The notes below the pieces were generated by a model that saw only the letters and a list, made by a program, of their open reading frames with translations, was not told the DNA's origin and did no database searches. Of a stretch of 33,371 bases of DNA, positions 23,019 through 31,700 are shown piece by piece. A program made the translations under genes and the position numbers. Numbering within the stretch: position 1 is the stretch's first letter; every line of letters starts with the position of its first letter. This stretch comes from CAMDBL01 sp964498125 (lineage in GTDB: Bacteria > Pseudomonadota > Alphaproteobacteria > Rhizobiales > Hyphomicrobiaceae): assembly GCA_964498125.1 (NCBI GenBank), contig CAZCGE010000127.1:1-33371 (forward strand), in the 5' to 3' direction.

Positions 23019-24869
23019 GGCCGCCGACCTGTAGGTGGGGGATCGCGTCGCGTCGTGGTGCGCCGAGCCGGTCTTGAAGAAGGCGACCGCCTGCCGCAGC
23101 TCGTCGACCTGGGACTGGGCCGATTGCAGCGCCGCGTTGGTCTCCTCGACCAGCACCGCGTTCTGCTGCGTCATCTGATCCATGTTGGCGACCGCCTTGG
23201 AGACCTGATCGATGCCCGACGACTGCTCCTGGCTGGCGGCGGCGATCTCGGCGACCAGGCCCGCCACCTTCTTTGCCGACTCGACGATCTCGCCGAGCGA
23301 GTCGCCGGCCTGCTTGACCAGCCCGACACCGACCTTGACGCTGGTATCGGAGCTGACGATCTGCGCCTTGATCTCCTTCAGCGCCTGGCTGGAGCGCTGC
23401 GACAGCGCGCGGACTTCGCTGGCGACCACGGCGAAACCCCGACCGGCTTCGCCGGCACGAGCGGCCTCGACGGCGGCGTTCAGGGCCAGGAGGTTGGTCT
23501 GGAAGGCGATCTCCTCGATCAGGCCGACGATCTCGGTGATCTGGCGTGAGGAGTCCTCGATCCTGGCCATCGCCGCCACGGCCTGGCCGGCGATCACGCC
23601 GCTGCGGACGGCCAGCTGGCGGGTGGCGGTGGCCGCCTGATCGGCCTCTTGTGCATTGCTGGCGTTCTGACGCACGGTCGCCGACATCTCCTCCATGGAA
23701 GCCGCCGTCTCCTCCAGCGCCGAGGCCTGCTGCTCGGTGCGCTCGGCCAGGTCCGTGACGCCGGCGCCGATCTCCAGCGTGGCGTCCTGCACGGCGACAG
23801 TCGACTGAGCGATGCGCCCGGCGATCGAGCGCAACTCGTCGCCCATGCGATTGACATCGGTCTTGAGCCGCAGGAGGTCGCCCTGGTAGTCGCCCTCCAT
23901 GCGCCTGCTCAGGTCGCCGTCGGCCAGGGCCGACAGCACCTGGCTGACCTGACCGAATGCGACACTGATGCTGCCCGCCCACGTGTTGAGGCCCTCGCCG
24001 AGTTTCGCGGTCAGCCCGGACTTGCCGACGAGATCGACACGACGCGAGAAATCTCCAGCCGTGGCTGCCTCGACCAGCCTGGCCAGCTCCTCCTGGAAGG
24101 CGCGCTCGGCCTCGTGCAACTCGGCCTTCGTTCTTTCGGCCGCCGCGAGCGCCTCGGCCTCGTTGAGTTTCAGAGCTGACGTTTGCAGCTCGACATTGAG
24201 ACTGTCGACGTTGTGGTTCAGCTCGCGAAAGCGAACCAGGATTCTCCAGATTGCAGCGCCGCACAGTGGTCCGATGATGCAAAGCGCCAGGATGGACGTC
24301 GTTGCGATCCACGAGCTCAAGGCCTGGCCACTGTCGATCAGCGCCGCCAGAGTCTTGTCGGCTGACCCGAACTGATCGCGCCGAAAGGCTTGCAGCTGTG
24401 CCTGGATTTGATCCGCAAGCACACTGTAGGCTTCCGTGGCCGTGACCGCCCTGTCGTATGCCAGGTCCTCGGAATGCGACATGACGGCGTGAGCCTTGGC
24501 CATCAGGTCGGGGAACAACCGGCCCAGCTCGGCTGGAGCAGCCCGCGTGCGTTCTTGGATCGCGAGGTTCAATTCATTGAGGGCCAGACGGTCGGCACGC
24601 AGACGCTCACGATCGAGTTCGAGAGGTGCACTCTCGACCAATCGACGGTGCTTCTCCAGCGACAGCTCGAGGCTTGTGGAAAGGGTTACCCGGCCGAAAA
24701 CCCGGCCTGACAGGTCCTTGGCCACCTCCTCGGTGCGCCAGGCGAAACTCAGGCTGGAGGACACCAGGGCGCCGATCGCCGCGAAGGCGAGCGCCAACAC
24801 GAGAATGACCCGTGCGGTCATGCCGAGCGATCGATGGCGCTGTACGGGGAGCACGGCAGGTGACGGCAT
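23016..24869 (-). CDS. Methyl-accepting chemotaxis protein
   Basis: A 617-residue chemoreceptor. TM1 is at about residues 19-42, a helical extracytoplasmic sensor at about 43-187, and TM2 at about 188-212. A coiled coil follows to about 265, then two HAMP-like repeats (AGDFSRRVDL near 271-280 and DGDLSRRMEGDYQGDL near 317-332). The cytoplasmic hairpin tip lies at about 453-488 (EEIAFQTNLLALNAAVEAA, RAGEAGRGFAVVASEVRAL). There is no C-terminal NWETF-type tether for the adaptation enzymes. Residues 21-210 align without gaps to the histidine kinase at 25843-28104, about 127 of 190 identical by my count. ATG at 24869 starts one base after the stop of the binding-protein gene, so they are coupled. 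The TAG stop is part of a dispersed repeat. Confidence 0.95.
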   Translation of the reverse strand: MPSPAVLPVQRHRSLGMTARVILVLALAFAAIGALVSSSLSFAWRTEEVAKDLSGRVFGRVTLSTSLELSLEKHRRLVESAPLELDRERLRADRLALNELNLAIQERTRAAPAELGRLFPDLMAKAHAVMSHSEDLAYDRAVTATEAYSVLADQIQAQLQAFRRDQFGSADKTLAALIDSGQALSSWIATTSILALCIIGPLCGAAIWRILVRFRELNHNVDSLNVELQTSALKLNEAEALAAAERTKAELHEAERAFQEELARLVEAATAGDFSRRVDLVGKSGLTAKLGEGLNTWAGSISVAFGQVSQVLSALADGDLSRRMEGDYQGDLLRLKTDVNRMGDELRSIAGRIAQSTVAVQDATLEIGAGVTDLAERTEQQASALEETAASMEEMSATVRQNASNAQEADQAATATRQLAVRSGVIAGQAVAAMARIEDSSRQITEIVGLIEEIAFQTNLLALNAAVEAARAGEAGRGFAVVASEVRALSQRSSQALKEIKAQIVSSDTSVKVGVGLVKQAGDSLGEIVESAKKVAGLVAEIAAASQEQSSGIDQVSKAVANMDQMTQQNAVLVEETNAALQSAQSQVDELRQAVAFFKTGSAHHDATRSPTYRSAA

Positions 24870-24870
24870 G

Positions 24871-25704
24871 TCAGTTGAGCGCCTGTTTGGCGATCTCACG
24901 CATGGCCTGGATGACCGCGAGCGCCGGCGGGCTCGGGCTGCCCAGCGACACGACACTGAGCATCTGCTCGATCGAACCGTCGGTTGTCAGCTCACCGAGC
25001 TTGGCCTCCTCGACCAGGGCGAGCTGGGCCATGCCGAGGCCCTCGGGCATCTGCTGGATGATCTTGACGACCTGCTTGGGGCTCTCGACGCTGATCATGT
25101 TCGGCGCCGCGATCGGGTGGCCATCGAGAAGCTGGGCTTGCACAGCCACGGTCACGCCGCCGCCGTCGCGAACAGCGACGACGCGGATGGGGAGATCCGG
25201 CCCGCCGAGTTGAGCCCAATTGGTGATCTCGCCCTTGAGGACACGGGCCAGCACGTCCAGCGTGGCCGTGCGCACAGGGTTGCTCGGGTGCGTTGCGAAC
25301 GCAATTCTCGTCTTGGTGATCGTCAGTCCCTGCAGGCGATCGAACGGAAGGTTGGGCTTGCGGCTCTTCACCACCGCAACCTCCTTCTCCAGCTCCGCCG
25401 AAATCATGGCCAGGTCGGTGCGTCCTTCCAGCAGCGCGACAAGGCCATTGATCGACTTGTTCGGCGTGACGCTCAAGCGATGCCCGGCGGCCTGCTCGAT
25501 GGCAGCGAGGTGCGGCTCGATCAGCCGGGAGTTGAACGTCGTCGACCCCTGGATGCTCACCGTGTCAGCGGCGGCCGGTCCGAAGGCGAGCGTGGTCCCG
25601 AGGAGCGCCGCGGCTGTCGACAGCACGACGCTGCGCCGGCTCGGTGCGCCGACATCTTGGATGCGGTACTGGTATGCCGCACCGAGCTGCTTTTCCATCG
25701 TCAT
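24871..25704 (-). CDS. PstS-like periplasmic substrate-binding protein
   Basis: A 277-residue exported binding protein of the phosphate/PstS-like type II fold. The signal peptide is long, with a twin arginine (SRRSVVLSTAAALLG, Arg23-Arg24) and cleavage after AAA46, suggestive of Tat export. The mature part opens DTVSIQGSTTFNSRLIEPHL, the GSTTF anion-binding turn of the family. Next comes KSINGLVALLEGRTDLAMIS, comparable to the second ligand loop, then GEITNWAQLGG, the family's hinge segment. No ABC permease or ATPase gene is adjacent. It lies between a histidine kinase and a chemoreceptor that share one sensor module, so a role as ligand-presenting co-receptor is more likely than transport. 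ATG at 25704 follows GAGGGG. Confidence 0.88.
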   Translation of the reverse strand: MTMEKQLGAAYQYRIQDVGAPSRRSVVLSTAAALLGTTLAFGPAAADTVSIQGSTTFNSRLIEPHLAAIEQAAGHRLSVTPNKSINGLVALLEGRTDLAMISAELEKEVAVVKSRKPNLPFDRLQGLTITKTRIAFATHPSNPVRTATLDVLARVLKGEITNWAQLGGPDLPIRVVAVRDGGGVTVAVQAQLLDGHPIAAPNMISVESPKQVVKIIQQMPEGLGMAQLALVEEAKLGELTTDGSIEQMLSVVSLGSPSPPALAVIQAMREIAKQALN

Positions 25705-25842
25705 TGACGCCCCTCAAGATTATCGTTCCAAGGTTATAGGTGAAAATGCTGAACAGTTTCTCAATGACGCTAATTGCAGCCTGCGCCGGCGCCGGCTCGC
25801 CTGGACAGGACCGGATCTCTATTCATGTATGTGGCAGCCCCG

Positions 25843-28104
25843 TCAGGCCGCATTCCGGATCCGCTGCGTTGCTTCCTCGACAGCGCCCTCCAGCATGGGG
25901 ACCAGATCCCGGATGCCAGCAATATTGTTCTCCTCGTGCTCGAGTTTCGCGGCCGCCTGCTCGAGCCGCGCCAGGCCGAAATTTCCGGCCAACCCCTTCA
26001 TGGTGTGGGCGATCCGCCTTGTGGCGTCGAGGTCGTCGCGAGCCACCGTCTCTCGTAGCGCGCCCAAGCACCTTGCTGCTTCGTCCGGCAGTGCGTCCAG
26101 AAGAGCGCGCAGTTCGTCGCCGCCGATCGCAGAGCGCAGTCGGGCCAGTTTCGCATCGTCGATGATGGGCGTGCCATCAGACGCCTGATCAGGCGCCTCG
26201 GCGGCTGGCTTCTCGCACGAACCCACACCGGCGATGATGGCCAGAAGCTGGTCCTGATTGATCGGTTTGTTGATGATGCCATTCATTCCGCTGGCAGTAC
26301 ACAATGCTTTCTGCTCCGGCATGACGTTGGCAGTCACCGCAATGATCGGTATATGAGCCGGTTGCCCTGGCAGCTGCCGGATAGCCACCGTCGCCGCCGG
26401 GCCATCCATGACCGGCATCTGCATGTCCATCAACACCAGATCGTATTGGTTTTGCTTGACCGCGTCGACCGCGTCCCGTCCATTACCGACGACATCGACA
26501 AGGTGGCCGGCCCGTTCGAGGATCATCGAAATGAGCCGCTGGTTGACCTGATTGTCCTCCGCCACCAGGATCCGGAGTTGCTTCAGCGCCGTCGTCCGAA
26601 TGCGGTCGTCTTGCGTGGTGATCGACGGCGCCGGCGCGATGCCGCGAGCACAGCGAATGGTGAACCAGAACGTGCTGCCAACGCCAAGCGTGCTGTCGAG
26701 ACCGATGCATCCGCCCATCAGCCCGACGATTTGTTTACTGATTGCCAGCCCCAACCCACTGCCACCATATTTACGTGTCGTGGAGCCATCGGCCTGAGAG
26801 AAACGCTCAAACAGCCTCTTGCAGGTTTCGGCGTCGATACCGATGCCTGTATCCCGGATTTGGAAACGAAGCTCCAGGCTCCCGTCCGCCATATCTTGGT
26901 GAGTGCAACCCAAGAGAATGCTGCCCTGTTCGGTAAACTTGATCGCATTACTGAGCAGATTGATCAGCACCTGTTTCAAGCGTGTCGGATCGCTGCGAAT
27001 CCATTCTGGCATATCAAGGTCGCTGTCCATGCCGACAGACAGCCCCTTGTCGGTGGCCGCGCCACTGAGAAGAGAAACAGTGCTGGAGAAGATGCTCGGC
27101 AAGTTGAGATTCATCTCCTCGATCTCGACCGACATCGCCTCCAGCTTCGAATAGTCGAGAATGTTGTTCACCAGCGCCAGCAGCAATTGCCCGGACTCGC
27201 GCGCGGTTAGAACCAGATCCCGTTGCTCGTCGTCGAGGTGGGTATCGTGCAGTAGACCGACCATGCCCAGCATGCCGTTCAAGGGCGTGCGGATTTCATG
27301 GCTCATGGTCGCCAGGAAGTCAGACTTGACCTGATTGGCGAGCGCGGCACTCTCGGCGGCGGCGACAGCCTCCGCGGTGCGTGCGGCGACACGCGCTTCG
27401 AGTTGGCCATTGAGGTTGGACAAGTCGGCGTTGAGGTCCGTGATCGTTTCGCTCAAAGTGCTGAAGCGCGCCAGAACTTTCCAGACGTAGAGACCGCACA
27501 GCGGTGCAATAATGTACAGCGCCAGGATCGTGGTCATCACCAACCACGTGGTCAGTGTTTGGCCACTGTCGATCAGCGTTGCAAGCGCCCTCTTGGCTGA
27601 TTCGGACTGTTCGCGCCGAAAGGCTTGCAACAACCGCTGAATCTCATCTGCCTGCTCGCTGTAGTCTTCAATAGCCGCGACCGCCTTGTCGTAGGCCAGG
27701 TCCTCGGCCAGCGACATGATGGCGTGAGCCTTGCCCATCAGTGCAGGAAACCAACTGCCCAACTTGCTTGGGGTCTGTTGCACCAATTCTTGGATCACGA
27801 GGTTCAGCTCATTAAGAGCCAGGCGGTCGGAGCGTAGACGCACGCGATCGAGCTCGAGAGGCGCACTCTCGACCAATCGACGGTGCTTCTCCACCAATAG
27901 CTCGAGGCTCGAGTACAGGGTTACCCGGTGGAAGACCCGGCTCGACAGGTCCTCGGCGACTTCTTGGGTCCGCCAGGCGAAACCCAGGCTCGCGAAGACC
28001 AAGGCACCGATCGCCACGAAGGTGAGCACCATGACGAGAAGGACCCGCATGGTCAATCGGGTCGATCGCAGGCGCTGGGCGGCGAACTCGGTGGTTAACT
28101 GCAT
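25843..28104 (-). CDS. Hybrid sensor histidine kinase with receiver and HPt domains
   Basis: A 753-residue phosphorelay kinase. TM1 is at about residues 19-42, the helical periplasmic sensor at about 43-187, TM2 at about 188-210, and a coiled-coil linker to 260. HisKA has SHEIRTPLNG with His269. The HATPase domain has the N box with Asn386, RDTGIGI and GSGLGL. The receiver has ED at 516-517, phosphoacceptor Asp560 in LMDMQMPVMDG, Thr591 and Lys613. The HPt domain has IAHTMKGLAGNFG with His700. This domain order equals that of TorS. All catalytic residues are present, so it can transfer phosphate to a separate response regulator, which is not in the window. GC content of the kinase core is visibly lower than that of the neighbouring chemoreceptor. 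ATG at 28104 lacks a strong ribosome binding site. Confidence 0.95.
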   Translation of the reverse strand: MQLTTEFAAQRLRSTRLTMRVLLVMVLTFVAIGALVFASLGFAWRTQEVAEDLSSRVFHRVTLYSSLELLVEKHRRLVESAPLELDRVRLRSDRLALNELNLVIQELVQQTPSKLGSWFPALMGKAHAIMSLAEDLAYDKAVAAIEDYSEQADEIQRLLQAFRREQSESAKRALATLIDSGQTLTTWLVMTTILALYIIAPLCGLYVWKVLARFSTLSETITDLNADLSNLNGQLEARVAARTAEAVAAAESAALANQVKSDFLATMSHEIRTPLNGMLGMVGLLHDTHLDDEQRDLVLTARESGQLLLALVNNILDYSKLEAMSVEIEEMNLNLPSIFSSTVSLLSGAATDKGLSVGMDSDLDMPEWIRSDPTRLKQVLINLLSNAIKFTEQGSILLGCTHQDMADGSLELRFQIRDTGIGIDAETCKRLFERFSQADGSTTRKYGGSGLGLAISKQIVGLMGGCIGLDSTLGVGSTFWFTIRCARGIAPAPSITTQDDRIRTTALKQLRILVAEDNQVNQRLISMILERAGHLVDVVGNGRDAVDAVKQNQYDLVLMDMQMPVMDGPAATVAIRQLPGQPAHIPIIAVTANVMPEQKALCTASGMNGIINKPINQDQLLAIIAGVGSCEKPAAEAPDQASDGTPIIDDAKLARLRSAIGGDELRALLDALPDEAARCLGALRETVARDDLDATRRIAHTMKGLAGNFGLARLEQAAAKLEHEENNIAGIRDLVPMLEGAVEEATQRIRNAA

Positions 28105-28462
28105 ATTGGTCGTGGACCTGTCTTAGTATTTCACGCTTGCCCAGGAGCAGAATTGGCATGTCGCACCGAGTTCCTGCTCGAACGCCATCAACCGCCCCCC
28201 AAGGGCGATCGTCCCAAAACCGGCATGGTGCGTCCACAATAGGGGTTGGTGGTGAAGGTTCTCTCAAGGAGCATGCTTAAGGACCGATTACGACAGCCCC
28301 GCGCAAGCAAATCGCGCGGGATCGGAATTGAGCTTTTCCTTCCCCGATAGTTGCAATCTTATTGGTCATTTCAACGTGGGTTTTACGCCGCGCCACTACC
28401 TTCACATCACTGACATATGAACAGGCTAGCCTGTCGGCAGGGTCGAGCGGGAGTGCGGCAAG
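28105..28462. other. Intergenic region upstream of the histidine kinase
   Basis: About 360 bases with lower GC than the surroundings. It should contain the promoter of the kinase/binding-protein/chemoreceptor unit (leftward) and, if real, that of the small gene at 28463 (rightward). A 7-bp hairpin CCCGCGC/GCGCGGG lies at 28298-28320. I see no other gene or RNA. Confidence 0.5.
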
Positions 28463-28573
28463 ATGCTTTGGTTGACGCTACACTATAATTGGAGCAACAC
28501 CGCCGTTGCCGCCACGTTTGCACTATTGCCGATCCTGGCCATTGGCGGCTATTTGTTCCAGGCCGGCTGGTGA
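28463..28573 (+). CDS. Putative 36-residue single-helix membrane protein
   Basis: ATG at 28463 with GGGAG 9 bases upstream opens a 36-residue frame: MLWLTLHYNWSNTAVAAT, then a hydrophobic run FALLPILAIGGYLFQAGW and TGA. One transmembrane helix (about residues 13-32) with aromatic residues at both ends is what real small membrane proteins look like. Chance frames in this DNA are instead Arg/Pro-rich. No family is recognised. It lies alone between the divergent histidine kinase and the convergent rhodanese/YidC/dikinase gene. Confidence 0.4.
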   Translation: MLWLTLHYNWSNTAVAATFALLPILAIGGYLFQAGW

Positions 28574-28706
28574 CCACGTGTAACGAGCTGACAGGTTCGT
28601 CTGGATGGCTCAGCGCAATTCGACGCCTCGTGGGTGAGGGCAACACATATCGCCTCCACCGGGCCACATCATCGGTCGCTGCGCAATGATCTGTTCACAC
28701 ATGTCA

Positions 28707-31700
28707 TCACTCCGCGGCCTCGGCAAAGTGCTCCTGCTGCCGTCCATCGCCGATGGTCTCGATCGTGCCGTCCGCATGAAGCCGAATGATACAGCCATGC
28801 GCAATAGTCCGAAGACCACCCGCATTGACGATCATCGGCAGGCGGTGCTCGCGGGCGATGATGGCCATGTGGCTGAGCCAGCCGCCGATCTCCGAGACCA
28901 GGCCGCCGGCGCGCAAAACGTAGGGTAACCAGGCCGGATGGATCATGGGGCTGACGATGATATCCCCATCCTGAAAATCCTCGATGGGCGCGCCGCGCTC
29001 GGCAACCTCCCGCTCGACAACACAGGCGCGCCCCTCGACGACCTGGGCGCCCGAGACGCGCTGGCCGCGAATTGCGCCGTCGACCGTCGTGGTCATTTCC
29101 GTTGCGCCGAGCGATGCCGTTTCCACGTCGACGATGCTCAGAGCGGCCGGCAGCGGGGCGACCTCGTCAAAGTGCCGGCTCTCCTCGGCGCGCTGCTCGG
29201 CGGTATGCCGAAGTTGGGTTGCTGGTCTGTCCCGCAGGCTGAAGACCTCGGCAAATGTCAGATGGAATGTGAGGCCACCGAAGCCGAGACGTCGATCGAG
29301 CGCCAGGATGGCAGCCCGCAGAACGGCGAGTTCGCGCAGTGAGTGATGCTTGGCGTCCTCCTTGAGGGTCTGGAACCGCAGGGCGCGCTCCAGCGTCACA
29401 TCCGTAATCGTGGCGCCGCCATTGTCATTCTCGTGCCTTGCCGCGCTGGTGGACTTGCCGGCGCGCGCCTGCACCAGCCCCATCAGGCCGTCGAGCGTCC
29501 GAGGCGACTCCGAATAGCGCGGCACCTGAAGCTCGTAGTCGAGAACAGCACGATGGCTGCATCCTGCAAGCAGCAGGTCCCGCCGGGCCTGGCCTTCGGC
29601 GCGCGCCGCATTGGCGATCACGCGCTCCACCACCGTTTCCGGCGCACCCGACAGGCACGACGCCACGTCGAGACCACGCTCGGCCAGGGCCTTTCGGGCC
29701 TCATCGAGATAGAACTTCGCGGCAATGTTGATGACATTGACCTCGACATGGGTATTGGTGACGAAATTCTCGTGAATCCGCCGCACCATGTCGAACAGGG
29801 CAGTGGTTGATAGCCGGTCAAAATCGACGGCCTCGAGGATTGCCACCTCGTCGAGGAACGCCGGCAGGAATTTCTCGCGGAAGTCGCGCTCCATGTGATC
29901 GGCATTTTTCCTGTGCCGACGCACGGTCAGCAACCCCAGCTCGGGCGCCCGCGTCTGCTCCTGGCGCCGATCGATGTAAAGGCGGCCGAAGATGGGAACG
30001 AGGTATGAGGGCTGGTCCTCCTCGACCTTGTAGGTCATGCCGAGCGTGCGGCAGGCAAGATCGACGCTGCCGCCACTCGCCCACAAAGCCTCCATCAGCG
30101 ACAGCGACAGCGGTGTCGGCTTGGGCAGCACCTCGGTCATTTCATTCTGCACAAAGATGACATCGTCAGGGCTCGCGCCGTCGGCACGCTCCATGACGCG
30201 CGCCCACTCGAGCTGAACTGCTGCCTGCGACTCGGCCGCCGCGACCGGTGCGGTGATGTCACGGCTCTGCAGGATGAAGAAACGCCCCTCCCGGTAAGCC
30301 CACTCGATATCCTGTGGCCGTGAGAATAGGTGCTCCGAGCGGCGCCCCAGCTCGAGCAGCGGCGCAAGATCAATCGGCGGCCGCGGTGAACCGACGAGCC
30401 GCCGGGAGTGGCGTCCAAAGCGATAGGCTTCAGGCTTGACGAGGCCGGAGACGAGCTTATCGCCCGTCCCCTGCACCAGCTCGACAATCATGCAGCCGGC
30501 GGCGGCCGGATCGCGGGTGAAAAGAACGCCCGCGTACTCCGCCGCGACCTTCCTCTGCACCAGAATGTTTCTACCATCGGCTTCGATGCCGTAGCTCTCG
30601 ACCCGCGCCGCGGCGAACGATTGGTCGACTTTGGCGATCGCCTCTTCAAGCCCGGCGCGATCGACGTCGAGGATGGACTCGAAGACGCCAGCGAAACTGT
30701 GAGCCGCCCCATCTTCAGAGGCGGCGGAGCTGCGCACCGCCAGGAGTCCGCGCCCGAGTTGCCGCCAAATCCAATTGAGTTGCCGGCGACGCCGTAACTT
30801 CGAACCGTTGGCGAATTGCGCGAGAAAGCGCGGCGTCAGGACGACGGCATCCGGGACCGGGAACCCTTGCGCCCGAAGCTGCGCCAGCCGATAAGCCTTG
30901 TTGCCACAGCCGGACAGGCCGTCCTGATCGCTGAGCCGAACCACGCCGGCTGGAACAAGCCAACGGCGGCACAAGGCCGACAACCGCTGCAGGGCCAACA
31001 CGAACGCGCCCATTCCGCCGCCAATGACGGCGCGCTGCGCCAACAATAGCACTGCGCTGATGACAACGTAGATGTTGGCGGCCGCGCTCAACAACGCGCC
31101 GCCCGCCACCATCAATGGAAACGCAATGCCCCACAGCAGCATGCGATGCTTGCGATTGCTGGTGATCGCTATGTGCACGTAGACGGCGAGCAGTGCCGCC
31201 ATCGCCACCGGCAGCACGAGGAGCGGATCCCGCTCGGCCAGGTTGGTCAGCCACCAGAGGTTTGGTCTTTCGGCCGTCGCGACCTGTTGCACGGCGGCGA
31301 TCGACAGCGCCAACACCGGCAGGAACGCCAGCGCCAGCAGATTGCGTCCGGGCGTGAGGCCATGCCGCCGATACAGCGCCCGCATCGCGCGCGCCAATCG
31401 GGCCGGATCACCTTTGAGACGCGCCTTCAATGCCTCGACCTGATCGGTGAGCTGGCGCGCCACCAGCTGATCGCGCTCGGATTTCAAGGAGAATGGCAGG
31501 ACGAGCAAACGTGACACGAGCGCCAGCAGCGCGATGCCCGCCAGCAGCCCCCATGCTTGGGAAACCTTGGCGAGGCCATTGCCCAAGGCGCGCGCCGCCC
31601 TGGCCCACCAGCCAAGCTGGCTCTCCGCCACCCATTGCTCGACGTGCGGCGGCCGACCGCGCGCAACGTAGTATTCCCATGGAAGCGTGTAGCGGCCGCG

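Noticed and set aside
28298..28320. CCCGCGC/GCGCGGG hairpin as a strong terminator
   Set aside because: No T-run follows on either strand and no gene ends next to it, so only a structural note is justified.
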